From: Agromyces marinus
GTDB taxonomy: Bacteria > Actinomycetota > Actinomycetes > Actinomycetales > Microbacteriaceae
DNA length: 64,000 nt
Assembly (NCBI RefSeq): GCF_021442325.1
Contig: NZ_CP087879.1
Span: 1,240,001 to 1,304,000, forward strand
Direction: 5' to 3'
A model generated the notes under the pieces. It was not told the DNA's origin, made no database searches, and saw nothing but the letters and a program-made list of their open reading frames with translations. Position numbers and translations under genes: made by a program. Below are positions 45,501-53,500 of the stretch, piece by piece. Position 1 is the stretch's first letter. The number at the start of each line of letters is the position of its first letter.

Positions 45501-47152
45501 GCGCGGCCCTCGTCCGGTTCGCCGGCACCGAATGGGTCGCCGCGGTCGAAGACGTCAGCCGCCTCCGGGACGCGCTCGGCGTGCCGATCCCGCCCGGGCT
45601 GCCCGACGCGTTCGGCGAGCCCGTCCGCGACCCCCTCGGCGACCTCGTCAGCCGGTTCGCGCGCACGCGCGGGCCGTTCACGGCATCCGCCGTCGCGGAG
45701 CGCTTCGGCGTCGGCACCGCCATCGCGCACACCGCGCTCGCGCGGCTCGCGGGCGAGCGTCGCGTGGTCGAAGGGGCCTTCCTTCCGCACGGCGGCGGCA
45801 CGGAATGGTGCGATGCCGAGGTGCTGCGCAGGCTGCGGCGGCGTTCGCTCGCGGCGCTGCGAGCTGAGGTCGAACCCGTCGCACCGCGCGACTTCGCGAG
45901 GTTCCTGCCCGACTGGCAGCACGTCGGCGGGCGCTTGCGGGGCGTCGACGGCGTCGCCGCGGTCGTCGAGCAACTCGAGGGCGTGCCCATCCCGGCCTCC
46001 GCGTGGGAGACGCTCGTGCTTCCGGCGCGGGTCGCGGACTACCGGCCCGAGTTCCTCGACGAACTCAGCTCGTCGGGCGAGGTGCTGTGGGTCGGGCGCG
46101 GCGCCCTCTCAGGAGACGACGGTCGGGTGAGCCTGCACCTGGCCGACACCGTGCACGTGACGATGCCGCCGCCGGTGGATCAGCCGCTCGACGCGATCGA
46201 GACGGAACTGCTCGCCGCGCTCGGCGGCGGCGGGGCGTACTTCTTCCGGCAGCTCTCCGAGGCGGTCGGGCAGACCGAGGATGCTCCGCTCATCGACGCC
46301 CTCTGGCGACTCGTGTGGGCGGGCATGCTCACCAATGACACGTTCGCACCCGTCCGCGGCCTCCTCGGGGGCGGCGGCGCGCATCGCGCGCGCGCGACGA
46401 CGCCGCGCGCACGGGTCGGCGGACGCACCGTGTCGCGGCGCGTGCTCGCCTCGGCGGCGGCGGCCGCGCAGGGTGCGCGCACGCCCAGGTCCGCGCCGCC
46501 GCGCGCAGCCGGCCGGTGGTCGGTGCTCCCGGTCGCGAGCGACGTCGCGACGCCGCGCGCCCACGCGCTCGGCGAGACCCTGCTGGAGCGCTACGGCGTC
46601 GTCACGCGCGGATCCGTCGTCGCCGAAGACCACCTCGGCGGATTCGCGCTCGCCTACCGCACCCTCGCCGGGTTCGAGGAGAGCGGTCGCGTGCGGCGCG
46701 GGTACTTCATCGACGGCCAGGGCGGCGCCCAGTTCGCCACGAGCGCCGCCGTCGACCGACTCCGGCAGGCGCCGCGCGGCGGTGTGCACGTGCTCGCCGC
46801 GACCGACCCCGCGAACCCCTTCGGGGCTGCGCTCGACTGGCCCGAACCCACGGTCGAGCTCGCCCACCGCCCAGCCCGCAAGGCGGGCGCCGTCGTCGCG
46901 ATCGTCGACGGCGAGGCCGCGTTCTACCTCGAACGCGGCGGCCGCACCGCACTCGTGTTCACCGACGACGACGAGGTGCTCGCCCAGGGTGCCGCGGCGC
47001 TCGCCGAGACGCTCGCCCGCGCGCGCGGCGCGCGCTTCCGCGTCGAGACGGTCAACGGCGCGCGCGTGTTCGGCTCGGTGCTCGACGCGCCCCTGCGTGC
47101 CGCAGGGTTCCGTGAGAGCCCTCAGGGGTTGCGGTTCGAGGCGCGGAGCTGA
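42539..47152 (+). CDS. lhr: Large helicase-related protein Lhr
   Basis: 1537 residues. Superfamily 2 3'-5' helicase linked to DNA repair. Walker A APTGSGKT at residues 44-51, DEIH box at 166-169, GLSATVR, TTPESL, and the second RecA domain with VATSSLELGIDMG and QRIGRAGHQVGE. The very long C-terminal part (winged helix plus the Lhr-core domain) is complete. A Pro/Ala-rich insert sits near residues 300-355 between the two helicase domains. GTG start, 8 nt after the previous stop. The Nei glycosylase gene follows by 1 nt, as in M. tuberculosis. Confidence 0.95.
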   Translation: MTGALDSFAPATRAWFTESFRAPTSVQEAAWRAIAAGEHALVVAPTGSGKTLAAFLSAIDRLHHAEPAEQRRTRVVYLSPLKALGVDVERNLRAPLVGIARTAAALGVAVPEVSVGVRSGDTTPADRRALVTRPPDILITTPESLFLMLTSQARETLAGVETVIVDEIHALAGTKRGAHLALSLERLDELAAAPVQRIGLSATVRPHDEVARFLAGTRPVSVVAPPSGKRFDLRVTVPVDDLADLSGGPDGSGEPGGSVWPHVEGAILDEVLAHRSTIVFANSRRLAERLTARLNELWAERTAEATGLEPTGPGAVARRPAGLAPVAIGPAAASAQGSPPRRPPAELPGASGLTTGAAAVIARSHHGSVSKEERALVESDLKAGRLRCVVATSSLELGIDMGAVDLVMQVESPPSVASGLQRIGRAGHQVGEVSKGLLFPKHRADLLHSAVVAERMVAGGIEPLRIPANPIDVLAQHTVAAAAVDEWEVEHWFDLVRRAAPFATLPRSVFDAILDLLAGRYPSDRFGELRPRIVWDRDTGTITGRRGAQRLAVTSGGTIPDRGMFGVFMVGEAGPGRRVGELDEEMVYESRVGDVFALGATSWRIQEITHDRVIVSPAFGEPGRLPFWKGDGIGRPAELGAAIGAFIGELSAADQPAALARVAAAGLDERAGANLVRFIADQREATNVVPDHEHLVVERFRDELGDWRIVLHSPYGLRVHAPWALAVDARVHERLGVEAHAVASDDGIVLRIPDAADEPPGSELFDFEPDELAQIATERVGDSALFASRFRECAARALLLPRQNPGRRSPLWQQRQKASQLLEVARDYPEFPIVLEAVRECLQDVYDLPALRSLAERIRGRKVRFVDVATETASPFAASLLFGYVGAFMYEGDAPLAERRAAALSLDPGMLAELLGTVELRELLDPGVVEETERMLQRRHPDRLARGEEGVADLLRELGPLTGAEIAERVDETTDAAASVTALVAARRAALVRFAGTEWVAAVEDVSRLRDALGVPIPPGLPDAFGEPVRDPLGDLVSRFARTRGPFTASAVAERFGVGTAIAHTALARLAGERRVVEGAFLPHGGGTEWCDAEVLRRLRRRSLAALRAEVEPVAPRDFARFLPDWQHVGGRLRGVDGVAAVVEQLEGVPIPASAWETLVLPARVADYRPEFLDELSSSGEVLWVGRGALSGDDGRVSLHLADTVHVTMPPPVDQPLDAIETELLAALGGGGAYFFRQLSEAVGQTEDAPLIDALWRLVWAGMLTNDTFAPVRGLLGGGGAHRARATTPRARVGGRTVSRRVLASAAAAAQGARTPRSAPPRAAGRWSVLPVASDVATPRAHALGETLLERYGVVTRGSVVAEDHLGGFALAYRTLAGFEESGRVRRGYFIDGQGGAQFATSAAVDRLRQAPRGGVHVLAATDPANPFGAALDWPEPTVELAHRPARKAGAVVAIVDGEAAFYLERGGRTALVFTDDDEVLAQGAAALAETLARARGARFRVETVNGARVFGSVLDAPLRAAGFRESPQGLRFEARS

Positions 47153-47153
47153 G

Positions 47154-47930
47154 ATGCCCGAGGGAGACACGGTCTTCCGCGCCGCTCGACGACTCGACGC
47201 CGCGCTCGCCGGGTCGACGGTCGTGCGCAGCGACCTCCGCGTCCCGGCGTTCGCGACCGTGTCCTTCGCGGGCGAGGCGGTCGGCTCGGTCGGCAGCCGC
47301 GGGAAGCACCTGCTCATGCGCATCGGCGACCGGGTGCTGCACACGCACCTGAAGATGGAGGGGGAGTGGCGCGTGCTCCGGCCCGGTCAGCGGTGGCCGC
47401 GCCCGGCGCACCGCGCCCGGGCGATCCTCGAGACGACGGATGCCACGGCCATCGGGTTCGACCTCGGACTCGTCGAGGTCTTCCCCGCTGCCGAGGAGGA
47501 CGAGCGGCTCGCCTACCTCGGGCCGGACCTGCTCGGCCCGGACTGGGACGGGGCCGAAGCCGTCCGTCGGCTCGCGGCCGCACCCCACGCGCAGATCGTG
47601 GTCGCCCTCGCCGACCAGCGCAACCTCGCCGGGCTCGGCAACGTGCTCGTGAACGAGGTGTGCTTCCTGCGCGGCATCCGCCCCGATCGTCCGGCCGGCG
47701 AGGTCGACCTCGCAGCGGCCGTCGACCTCGCCAGACGCGTCATCCATGCCAATCGGGACCGGGTCGAACGCACGACGACGGGCGACACTCGGCCGGGCCG
47801 GCGCCTGTGGGTGTACGGCCGGGCGGGCGAGTCGTGCCGCCGGTGCGGAGCGCGCATCGAGCACGGCAGGTACGGTCCGAACGCCGTGGAGCTCCGCGAG
47901 ACCTACTGGTGCCCGAACTGCCAACGGTGA
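47154..47930 (+). CDS. nei: Fpg/Nei-type DNA glycosylase (Nei2-like)
   Basis: 258 residues. Starts MPEGDTVFRAARRLDAALAG: Pro2 is the Schiff-base nucleophile and Glu3 the catalytic acid; PEGDT rather than PELPE marks the Nei branch. H2TH region NLAGLGNVLVNEVCFLRGI and a C-terminal zinc finger with two CxxC pairs (CRRCG, CPNC). Excises oxidised pyrimidines and nicks the abasic site. Coupled to lhr, pointing to a joint repair task. Confidence 0.94.
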   Translation: MPEGDTVFRAARRLDAALAGSTVVRSDLRVPAFATVSFAGEAVGSVGSRGKHLLMRIGDRVLHTHLKMEGEWRVLRPGQRWPRPAHRARAILETTDATAIGFDLGLVEVFPAAEEDERLAYLGPDLLGPDWDGAEAVRRLAAAPHAQIVVALADQRNLAGLGNVLVNEVCFLRGIRPDRPAGEVDLAAAVDLARRVIHANRDRVERTTTGDTRPGRRLWVYGRAGESCRRCGARIEHGRYGPNAVELRETYWCPNCQR

Positions 47931-47971
47931 GCCGGGGCCGCCCCGCCGTGAACGTGCGGCATCTCCTCGTG

Positions 47972-48054
47972 CCGCGATTCAGGAGGATTCGCGCTCGCGT
48001 CGGCGTGTCGCGCACCGACACGCCGGCGAGCGGGGAATTCCTCCTGAATCGCGG
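47972..48054. repeat. 83-bp palindromic element C (after nei)
   Basis: 39-nt arms (47972-48010 and 48016-48054) with a 5-nt loop; 32 of 39 positions pair, the outer 16 perfectly (ccgcgattcaggagga). Shares the core GGAGGATTCG with elements A and B at 14761 and 15771. Lies between convergent nei and the DUF1844 gene, so it can serve both as terminator. Confidence 0.7.
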
Positions 48055-48109
48055 GAGGGCGTGAGGGCGTGAAGGGGTGGGGGAGGGGACGCGCGGGAGC
48101 GCCCGAACC

Positions 48110-48505
48110 TCAGGTGACGGGGCCGGTGTACTTCTCGCCCGGGCCCTGCCCGATCGGGTCGGGGATCGCGGACGCCTCGCGGAACGCCAGTTGCAGCGAG
48201 CGCAGCCCGTCGCGCAGCGAGCGCGCGTGCATGTCGCTGATCTCGGGCGCGCCCGCGGTGATGAGCCCGGCGAGGGCGTTGATGAGCTTGCGGGCCTCGT
48301 CGAGGTCGGTCTGCGACTCGGGGTCGTCGGCCAGGCCGACCTTGACGGCTGCGGCGCTCATGAGGTGAACGGATGCCGTGGTGATGACCTCGACCGCGGG
48401 CACCTCGGAGATGTCGCGCGTGGCGTCGGCGACGCCCTGGTCGGTGCCGGATTCGGCATGGTCGTGCTCGGGCGCACGCGTGGACTCGGCCGGAATGTTG
48501 CTCAC
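48110..48505 (-). CDS. DUF1844 family protein
   Basis: 131 residues, GTG start. The DUF1844 core is ITTASVHLMSAAAVKVGL and DLDEARKLINALAGLI; acidic N-terminus. These small, probably membrane-associated proteins lie divergent from infC in most actinobacteria; function unknown. GAGGAT precedes the GTG and the -10 is shared with infC on the other strand. Confidence 0.85.
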   Translation of the reverse strand: MSNIPAESTRAPEHDHAESGTDQGVADATRDISEVPAVEVITTASVHLMSAAAVKVGLADDPESQTDLDEARKLINALAGLITAGAPEISDMHARSLRDGLRSLQLAFREASAIPDPIGQGPGEKYTGPVT

Positions 48506-48518
48506 GGGGATCCTCTGC

Positions 48519-48525
48519 TAGACTA
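48519..48525. promoter_or_regulatory. Shared bidirectional -10 element of infC and the DUF1844 gene
   Basis: TAGACTA reads as TAGACT on the plus strand (48519-48524) and TAGTCT on the minus strand (48525-48520). The minus transcript would start about 6 nt before the DUF1844 GTG; the plus transcript about 240 nt before infC. Confidence 0.55.
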
Positions 48526-48660
48526 CTGCGGGCTCCGGGGCCAGTCCCCGGTACGAAAGTGGAGAGACTCCCACCCGCGCATACCGCTTCAACAAGGTTA
48601 CCGGGTCGTTCGCACTCCGCTTCCCCGCTCCGGCGGGGGAGTAGTCAGGGTGCCGCATGA

Positions 48661-48683
48661 GCCCGCGGTGAGATTCCGCGGGC
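48661..48683 (+). other. Hairpin in the infC leader
   Basis: 8-bp perfect stem gcccgcgg / ccgcgggc, 7-nt loop. The following T-containing stretch (ttggattt) is too weak for a classical terminator; an attenuator is possible. Confidence 0.4.
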
Positions 48684-48758
48684 GTCATCGCGTTGGATTT
48701 CCGCTCTCGTCGTCGGGCGGCATCCGTTTCCCGACGAGCTGGAACACCAGTTCGAGTA

Positions 48759-48764
48759 GAGGAG
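48759..48764 (+). promoter_or_regulatory. Ribosome site that fixes the infC AUC start
   Basis: GAGGAG ends 6 nt before ATC at 48771. No ATG or GTG occurs in frame between here and a TTG at 48693, so ATC is the start. Confidence 0.75.
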
Positions 48765-48770
48765 ACACGC

Positions 48771-49388
48771 ATCAGCGATCCGCGTACCAATGACCGTATC
48801 CGCGTCCCCGAGGTCCGCCTCGTGGGCCCTGGCGGAGAGCAGGTCGGCGTCGTGAAGATCGAGGTGGCACTGCGGCTCGCGCAGGAGGCCGACCTCGATC
48901 TCGTCGAAGTCGCGCCGAACTCCCGTCCGCCGGTCGTCAAGATCATGGACTACGGCAAGTACAAGTACGAGGCTGCGCAGAAGGCGAAGGAAGCCCGGCG
49001 CAACCAGGCGAACACGATCCTCAAGGAGGTTCGGTTCCGTCTCAAGATCGACAAGCACGACTACGAGACCAAGATGAAGCGCGCCGTCGGCTTCCTGAAG
49101 TCCGGCGACAAGGTCAAGGCCATGATCCTGTTCCGCGGTCGCGAGCAGTCGCGCCCCGAGATGGGCGTGCGCCTCCTGCAGCGCTTCGCGGAGGATGTCG
49201 CCGAGTTCGGCACCGTCGAGCACAACCCCACGATCGACGGCCGCAACATGGTCATGGTCATCGCCCCCCTCAAGAACAAGTCCGAGGCCAAGGCCGAGGC
49301 GAATGCACAGCGTGCTGCGGCCAAGCAGCGCCCGGCGGCGGATGCCACGGGCGACGGGTCGCAGACGGCCGAGGCCACCGAGGCCTAG
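48771..49388 (+). CDS. infC: Translation initiation factor IF-3
   Basis: 205 residues, initiated at ATC (read as Met), the non-canonical start used by infC for autoregulation: IF-3 rejects non-AUG starts and so represses itself. The protein then runs [40 protein letters not shown] and the C-domain [18 protein letters not shown] confirm the family. A tail of about 25 residues rich in Ala extends beyond the usual end. First gene of infC-rpmI-rplT. Confidence 0.93.
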   Translation: MSDPRTNDRIRVPEVRLVGPGGEQVGVVKIEVALRLAQEADLDLVEVAPNSRPPVVKIMDYGKYKYEAAQKAKEARRNQANTILKEVRFRLKIDKHDYETKMKRAVGFLKSGDKVKAMILFRGREQSRPEMGVRLLQRFAEDVAEFGTVEHNPTIDGRNMVMVIAPLKNKSEAKAEANAQRAAAKQRPAADATGDGSQTAEATEA

Positions 49389-49442
49389 GCCAGCACCACG
49401 TCCGCCACCGCGGTGGCGGCAGAACCAAGGAGAAGACGAGAG

Positions 49443-49637
49443 ATGCCGAAGCAGAAGACCCACTCCGGGTCCAAGAAGCGCTTCAAGGTCACCGGCAGCG
49501 GCAAGATCAAGAAGCAGCAGGCCGGTATGCGCCACAACCTCGAGGTCAAGTCCTCGTCGCGCAAGGCCCGCCTGAACCAGGACAAGGTCGTGTCGGCCCC
49601 CGACGCCAAGGTCATCAAGAAGCTGCTCGGTCGCTGA
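49443..49637 (+). CDS. rpmI: 50S ribosomal protein L35
   Basis: 64 residues, the standard size: [20 protein letters not shown], then [12 protein letters not shown] and KKLLGR. GGAGAAGACGAG precedes the ATG. Confidence 0.97.
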   Translation: MPKQKTHSGSKKRFKVTGSGKIKKQQAGMRHNLEVKSSSRKARLNQDKVVSAPDAKVIKKLLGR

Positions 49638-49669
49638 GCGCGCCGAACCCGTAAGGAAGTAACAGAGCA

Positions 49670-50056
49670 ATGGCAAGAGTCAAGCGCGCAGTCAACGCGC
49701 ACAAGAAGCGTCGGGTCATCCTCGAGCGTGCCGAGGGCTACCGCGGTCAGCGGTCGCGCCTCTACCGCAAGGCGAAGGAGCAGGTCACCCACTCGCTCGT
49801 CTACTCGTACAACGACCGCCGCAAGAAGAAGGGCGACTTCCGTCGCCTCTGGATCCAGCGGATCAACGCGGCCGCCCGCCAGAACGGCATCACGTACAAC
49901 CGCCTCATCCAGGGCCTCGGCCTCGCGGGCATCGAGGTCGACCGTCGCATCCTCGCCGAGCTCGCCGTGAACGAGCCCGCGGTCTTCGCCGGTCTCGTCG
50001 AGAGCGCCAAGCAGGCCCTCCCGAAGGACGTGAACGCTCCGAAGGACGCTGCGTAA
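49670..50056 (+). CDS. rplT: 50S ribosomal protein L20
   Basis: 128 residues: [60 protein letters not shown]. Needed early in 50S assembly; in some bacteria it represses this operon through the leader. Short Ala/Lys tail. A strong terminator follows. Confidence 0.97.
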   Translation: MARVKRAVNAHKKRRVILERAEGYRGQRSRLYRKAKEQVTHSLVYSYNDRRKKKGDFRRLWIQRINAAARQNGITYNRLIQGLGLAGIEVDRRILAELAVNEPAVFAGLVESAKQALPKDVNAPKDAA

Positions 50057-50073
50057 GCCGGCATCCCGCGCCT

Positions 50074-50109
50074 GAACGGCCCGGCACCCGTGTGGGTGCC
50101 GGGCCGTTC
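50074..50109 (+). terminator. Terminator of infC-rpmI-rplT
   Basis: Perfect 16-bp stem gaacggcccggcaccc / gggtgccgggccgttc with a gtgt loop, 18 nt after the rplT stop. The strongest hairpin of its kind in the window. Confidence 0.85.
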
Positions 50110-50139
50110 GCGTTCCCGGCGCCCCGTGGCATCCCTCGG

Positions 50140-50145
50140 TAGGCT
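50140..50145 (+). promoter_or_regulatory. Putative -10 for the leaderless rRNA methylase gene
   Basis: TAGGCT, 6 nt before the GTG at 50152. Confidence 0.5.
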
Positions 50146-50151
50146 GGCCGT

Positions 50152-50952
50152 GTGCTCGAGAATCCGAGGTCGCCGCGCGTCCGTGCCGTCGCCAAGCTCG
50201 CGAAGAAGTCCGCGCGCCAGGAGACCGGCATGTTCCTGCTCGAGGGGCCGCAGGCGGTCGCCGAGGCGCTGACGTTCCGGCCCCAGCTGGTGGTCGAGCT
50301 GTACGCCACGCCCACCGCGGTCGAACGGTACTCCGACATCGGCGACACCGCGATCGACGCGGGCGTCGACCTCGAGTACGTCACCGAAGAGGTCCTCGAC
50401 GCGATGGCCGACACGGTCACGCCGCAGGGCTTCGTCGCGGTGTGCCACCAGTTCCCGACCGCCGTGAAGGACGTGTTCGCCGCGAAGCCCACGCTGGTCG
50501 CCATCCTCGAGGAGGTGCGCGACCCGGGGAACGCGGGAACGATCGTGCGGGCAGCGGATGCCGCCGGTGCCGACGCCGTCGTCTTCACCGGCCGTGCGGT
50601 CGACCTGTACAACCCGAAGGTCGTGCGCTCGTCGACGGGGTCGATCTTCCACCTGCCGGTCGCGGTCGGCGCCGACCTCGAGGACGTGCTCGCACGCGCC
50701 CGCGAGGCGGGACTCACGGTGCTCGCAGCGGACGTCAAGGGCGACGACCTGCTCGAGGTCCGGCGCGAGGGGCTGCTCGCCGGGCCGACGGCCTGGCTCT
50801 TCGGAAACGAGGCGCGCGGGCTCCCGGACGACCAGCTCGCGATGGCCGACCGGACGGTCACCGTGCCGATCTACGGGCATGCCGAGTCGATGAACCTCGC
50901 GACCGCGGCGTCCGTGTGCCTCTACGAGAGCGCGTTCGCCCAGCGCGACTGA
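50152..50952 (+). CDS. SpoU/TrmH-family RNA 2'-O-methyltransferase
   Basis: 266 residues. N-terminal substrate-binding part ([18 protein letters not shown]) and C-terminal SPOUT knot: motif 1 [22 protein letters not shown], motif 2 [13 protein letters not shown], motif 3 [21 protein letters not shown]. It methylates a ribose in rRNA or tRNA. The gene occupies the same place (between rplT and pheS) as M. tuberculosis Rv1644/tsnR; here the glutamate transporter is inserted before pheS. Confidence 0.9.
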   Translation: MLENPRSPRVRAVAKLAKKSARQETGMFLLEGPQAVAEALTFRPQLVVELYATPTAVERYSDIGDTAIDAGVDLEYVTEEVLDAMADTVTPQGFVAVCHQFPTAVKDVFAAKPTLVAILEEVRDPGNAGTIVRAADAAGADAVVFTGRAVDLYNPKVVRSSTGSIFHLPVAVGADLEDVLARAREAGLTVLAADVKGDDLLEVRREGLLAGPTAWLFGNEARGLPDDQLAMADRTVTVPIYGHAESMNLATAASVCLYESAFAQRD

Positions 50953-50960
50953 TCGCGCGA

Positions 50961-50991
50961 GACGTCGGGGTCGGATCCGGTCGCCGACGTC
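50961..50991 (+). terminator. Possible hairpin after the rRNA methylase gene
   Basis: 8-bp stem gacgtcgg / ccgacgtc with a 15-nt loop, just downstream of the stop. Modest support. Confidence 0.35.
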
Positions 50992-51044
50992 ACGGTTCGG
51001 TAAATCCCCCGTTCGGGCGGTGGCCGTCGACGCCCCGAGGGCCC

Positions 51045-51050
51045 TATTTT
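51045..51050 (+). promoter_or_regulatory. Putative -10 for the leaderless gluA operon
   Basis: TATTTT, an AT-rich exception in this DNA, 7 nt before the ATG at 51058. Confidence 0.5.
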
Positions 51051-51057
51051 TGGGGGT

Positions 51058-51843
51058 ATGCCCACCGACAGCGCCGCCCGCACGTCGAACATCTCGGTCC
51101 GTCGCGGTGAACCGCTCGTCGTGATCGACCACGTCGACAAGCACTTCGGCGAGCTCCACGTGCTCAACGACATCAACACCGTGGTCAACCGCGGCGAGGT
51201 CGTCGTCGTCATCGGGCCGTCGGGTTCGGGCAAGTCGACCCTGTGCCGGGCGATCAACCGGCTCGAGACCATCGACTCGGGCACGATCACGATCGACGGC
51301 AACGTGCTGCCGGAGGAGGGCGCGGCGCTCGCGAAGCTCCGGGCCGACGTCGGGATGGTCTTCCAGTCGTTCAACCTCTTCGCCCACAAGACGGTGCTCG
51401 AGAACGTCACCCTCGCGCCGATCCGGGTCAAGAAGACCTCCCGCAAGGAGGCCGACGCCAAGGCGATGGAGCTCCTGGAACGCGTGGGCGTCGCCAATCA
51501 GGCCAAGAAGATGCCGGCGCAGCTCTCGGGCGGGCAGCAGCAGCGTGTCGCGATCGCTCGCTCGCTCGCGATGAACCCGAAGCTGATCCTCATGGACGAG
51601 CCGACGAGCGCCCTCGACCCCGAGATGATCAACGAGGTCCTCGACGTCATGATCGGCCTCGCCGAGCAGGGCATGACGATGATCGTCGTCACGCACGAGA
51701 TGGGCTTCGCCCGGAAGGCGGCCGACCGCGTGCTGTTCATGTCGGACGGCGCCATCGTCGAGGAGGCGACTCCGTCGGACTTCTTCGACAACCCCCAGAC
51801 CGACCGCGCGAAGGACTTCCTTTCGAAGATCCTCGAGCACTGA
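51058..51843 (+). CDS. gluA: Glutamate-type amino-acid ABC transporter, ATP-binding protein
   Basis: 261 residues. Walker [11 protein letters not shown]-loop [14 protein letters not shown] signature [12 protein letters not shown], Walker [15 protein letters not shown] and the switch His in [16 protein letters not shown]. Polar amino-acid uptake subfamily (GlnQ/GluA). With the following three genes it makes a complete importer of the GluABCD type; glutamate as substrate is by homology. A 15-residue N-terminal extension precedes the domain. Confidence 0.92.
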   Translation: MPTDSAARTSNISVRRGEPLVVIDHVDKHFGELHVLNDINTVVNRGEVVVVIGPSGSGKSTLCRAINRLETIDSGTITIDGNVLPEEGAALAKLRADVGMVFQSFNLFAHKTVLENVTLAPIRVKKTSRKEADAKAMELLERVGVANQAKKMPAQLSGGQQQRVAIARSLAMNPKLILMDEPTSALDPEMINEVLDVMIGLAEQGMTMIVVTHEMGFARKAADRVLFMSDGAIVEEATPSDFFDNPQTDRAKDFLSKILEH

Positions 51844-51846
51844 GAC

Positions 51847-51869
51847 CTCCGCGGCCACGAGCCGCGGAG
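51847..51869 (+). other. Intercistronic hairpin gluA-gluB
   Basis: Perfect 9-bp stem ctccgcggc / gccgcggag with a 5-nt loop right after the gluA stop. May terminate partially or stabilise the gluB part of the mRNA. Confidence 0.55.
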
Positions 51870-51902
51870 AACCTGATCGAACCACGAGAGATGAGGCACG
51901 AC

Positions 51903-52769
51903 ATGAGACGCAACAGAATCGCCCTGGTCGCCGCCGCGGCCGCCACCGCGCTCCTGTTCAGCGCGTGCGCCAGCGACGGAGGCGACACCGCCGATGAGCC
52001 CACCGTCGAGGAGTCGCCGGAGTTCGAGGAGGGCACGACGATGGCCGAACTCGCCGAGGCGGGCTCGGTCACGGTCGGCACCAAGTTCGACCAGCCGCTG
52101 TTCGGCCTGGTCGGCCCGGACGGGATCCCCGTCGGCTTCGACGTCGAGATCGCGAAGATCATCGCGGGCGAGCTGGGCATCGCACCCGAGAACATCGAGT
52201 GGGTCGAGACGGTCTCGGCCAACCGGGAGCCGTTCATCGAGAACGGCCAGGTCGACTTCGTGGTCGCGACGTACACGATCAACGACGAGCGCAAGGAGGT
52301 CGTCGACTTCGCCGGGCCGTACTTCGAGGCCGGTCAGTCGATCCTCGTGCTCGCCGACAACGAGGACATCATGAGCGAGGACGACCTGGTCGGCCAGCCG
52401 GTGTGCTCGGTGAGCGGGTCGACGCCCGCGGCGAACCTGCGCGACCTGGGCGCCGAGGTCATCGAGACCGACACCTACAGCAACTGCCTCGAGCCGCTGC
52501 GCAGCGGTCAGGCCGTCGCGGTGTCGACCGACAACGTGATCCTCGCGGGTCTGGTGGACCAGAACCCCGGCGAGTTCAAGGTCGTCGGCGAGCCGTTCAC
52601 GCAGGAGCCCTACGGCATCGGCGTGATGCTCGGTGACGACGACTTCCGGTCGTTCATCAACGACGTCCTCGAGCAGTCCTACGAGGACGGCTCGTACGAG
52701 GCGGCATGGGATGCGACCGCGGGCACGGTGCTCGAGTTCCGCGACCCGCCGGCCGTCGACCGGTACTGA
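51903..52769 (+). CDS. gluB: Glutamate-type ABC transporter, substrate-binding lipoprotein
   Basis: 288 residues. Lipoprotein signal peptide: MRRNRIALVAAAAATALLFS then AC, lipobox Cys at residue 22. The periplasmic-binding fold family SBP_bac_3 is seen in GSVTVGTKFDQPLFGLV, GFDVEIAKIIAGELG, VDFVVATYTINDERKEVVDF and PYGIGVML. ATG at 51903 (GAGG 7 nt upstream) is preferred over the one at 51891. It is bracketed by two strong hairpins, often a sign of higher expression of the binding protein. Confidence 0.92.
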   Translation: MRRNRIALVAAAAATALLFSACASDGGDTADEPTVEESPEFEEGTTMAELAEAGSVTVGTKFDQPLFGLVGPDGIPVGFDVEIAKIIAGELGIAPENIEWVETVSANREPFIENGQVDFVVATYTINDERKEVVDFAGPYFEAGQSILVLADNEDIMSEDDLVGQPVCSVSGSTPAANLRDLGAEVIETDTYSNCLEPLRSGQAVAVSTDNVILAGLVDQNPGEFKVVGEPFTQEPYGIGVMLGDDDFRSFINDVLEQSYEDGSYEAAWDATAGTVLEFRDPPAVDRY

Positions 52770-52779
52770 TCCGCACGTG

Positions 52780-52808
52780 AGGTCCGGGCGCCGCGGGCGC
52801 CCGGACCT
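52780..52808 (+). other. Intercistronic hairpin gluB-gluC
   Basis: Perfect 13-bp stem aggtccgggcgcc / ggcgcccggacct, 3-nt loop, 11 nt after the gluB stop. Suited to block 3' exonucleases and reduce read-through into the permeases. Confidence 0.65.
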
Positions 52809-52852
52809 CCCGGGTCGGTTCGTCCGGCCCGCCCCGTACAGGAAGGAAGCGC

Positions 52853-53500
52853 GTGGACGCCGTCATCGACAACCTCCCGTTCTACCTCGAGGGCTTCGGC
52901 ATGACGCTGCTGCTGCTCGTGGTGTCCGGAATCGCGGCGCTCGTGATCGGCACGCTCATCGCGGCCATGCGCATCTCGCCCGTGCCGTCGCTGCGCTGGT
53001 TCGCGACGGGCTATACCGAGATCGTCCGGAACACCCCGCTCACGCTCGTCCTGTTCTTCTGCGCGTTCGTGCTCCCGGTGCTGGGCTCGCGACTCGACTA
53101 CGCGACGGCCGCGATCATCGGCCTGTCGGTGTACACCTCGCCGTTCGTCGCCGAGGCGCTGCGCTCGGGTGTGAACGGCGTCCCGGTCGGCCAGGCCGAG
53201 GCCGCCCGCAGCGTCGGATTCGGCTTCTCGCAGACGGTGGGGCTCATCGTCCTGCCGCAGGCGTTCCGGATGACGATTCCGCCGCTGATCAACGTCTTCA
53301 TCGCACTGACGAAGAACACCTCGGTCGCCGGCGGGTTCTTCGTGGTCGAGCTCTTCGCGGTCGGCCGCATCGTGGCGAACGCGCGCGGTGACCAGGTCAT
53401 CGCGATCCTGCTCGCGGTCGCCACCTTCTACCTGCTCATCACCGTGCCGCTCGGTCTGCTCGCGGCGCGCCTCGAACGACGTTGGGTGGTGCAGCGATGA
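52853..53500 (+). CDS. gluC: Glutamate-type ABC transporter permease 1
   Basis: 215 residues, HisMQ-type permease with about five membrane helices and the EAA loop EAARSVGFGFSQTVGLIVLPQA. FYLEGFGMTLLLLVVSGIAALVIG begins helix 1. GTG start with AAGGAAG upstream. ATGA overlap with the next permease. Confidence 0.9.
   Translation: MDAVIDNLPFYLEGFGMTLLLLVVSGIAALVIGTLIAAMRISPVPSLRWFATGYTEIVRNTPLTLVLFFCAFVLPVLGSRLDYATAAIIGLSVYTSPFVAEALRSGVNGVPVGQAEAARSVGFGFSQTVGLIVLPQAFRMTIPPLINVFIALTKNTSVAGGFFVVELFAVGRIVANARGDQVIAILLAVATFYLLITVPLGLLAARLERRWVVQR

Larger units (their letters stand above)
48531..48770 (+). other. infC leader with several hairpins
   Basis: About 240 nt of untranslated leader. Perfect stems: ccgggg/ccccgg (48535-48551), ccccgc/gcgggg (48623-48638) and gcccgcgg/ccgcgggc (48661-48683). 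Long structured leaders before infC-rpmI-rplT are known to mediate control by L20 or attenuation in other bacteria; whether that holds here is unknown. Confidence 0.55.

Noticed and set aside
42131-45973. 1280-codon minus-strand frame opposite lhr
   Set aside because: Same type of shadow; no recognisable domain.
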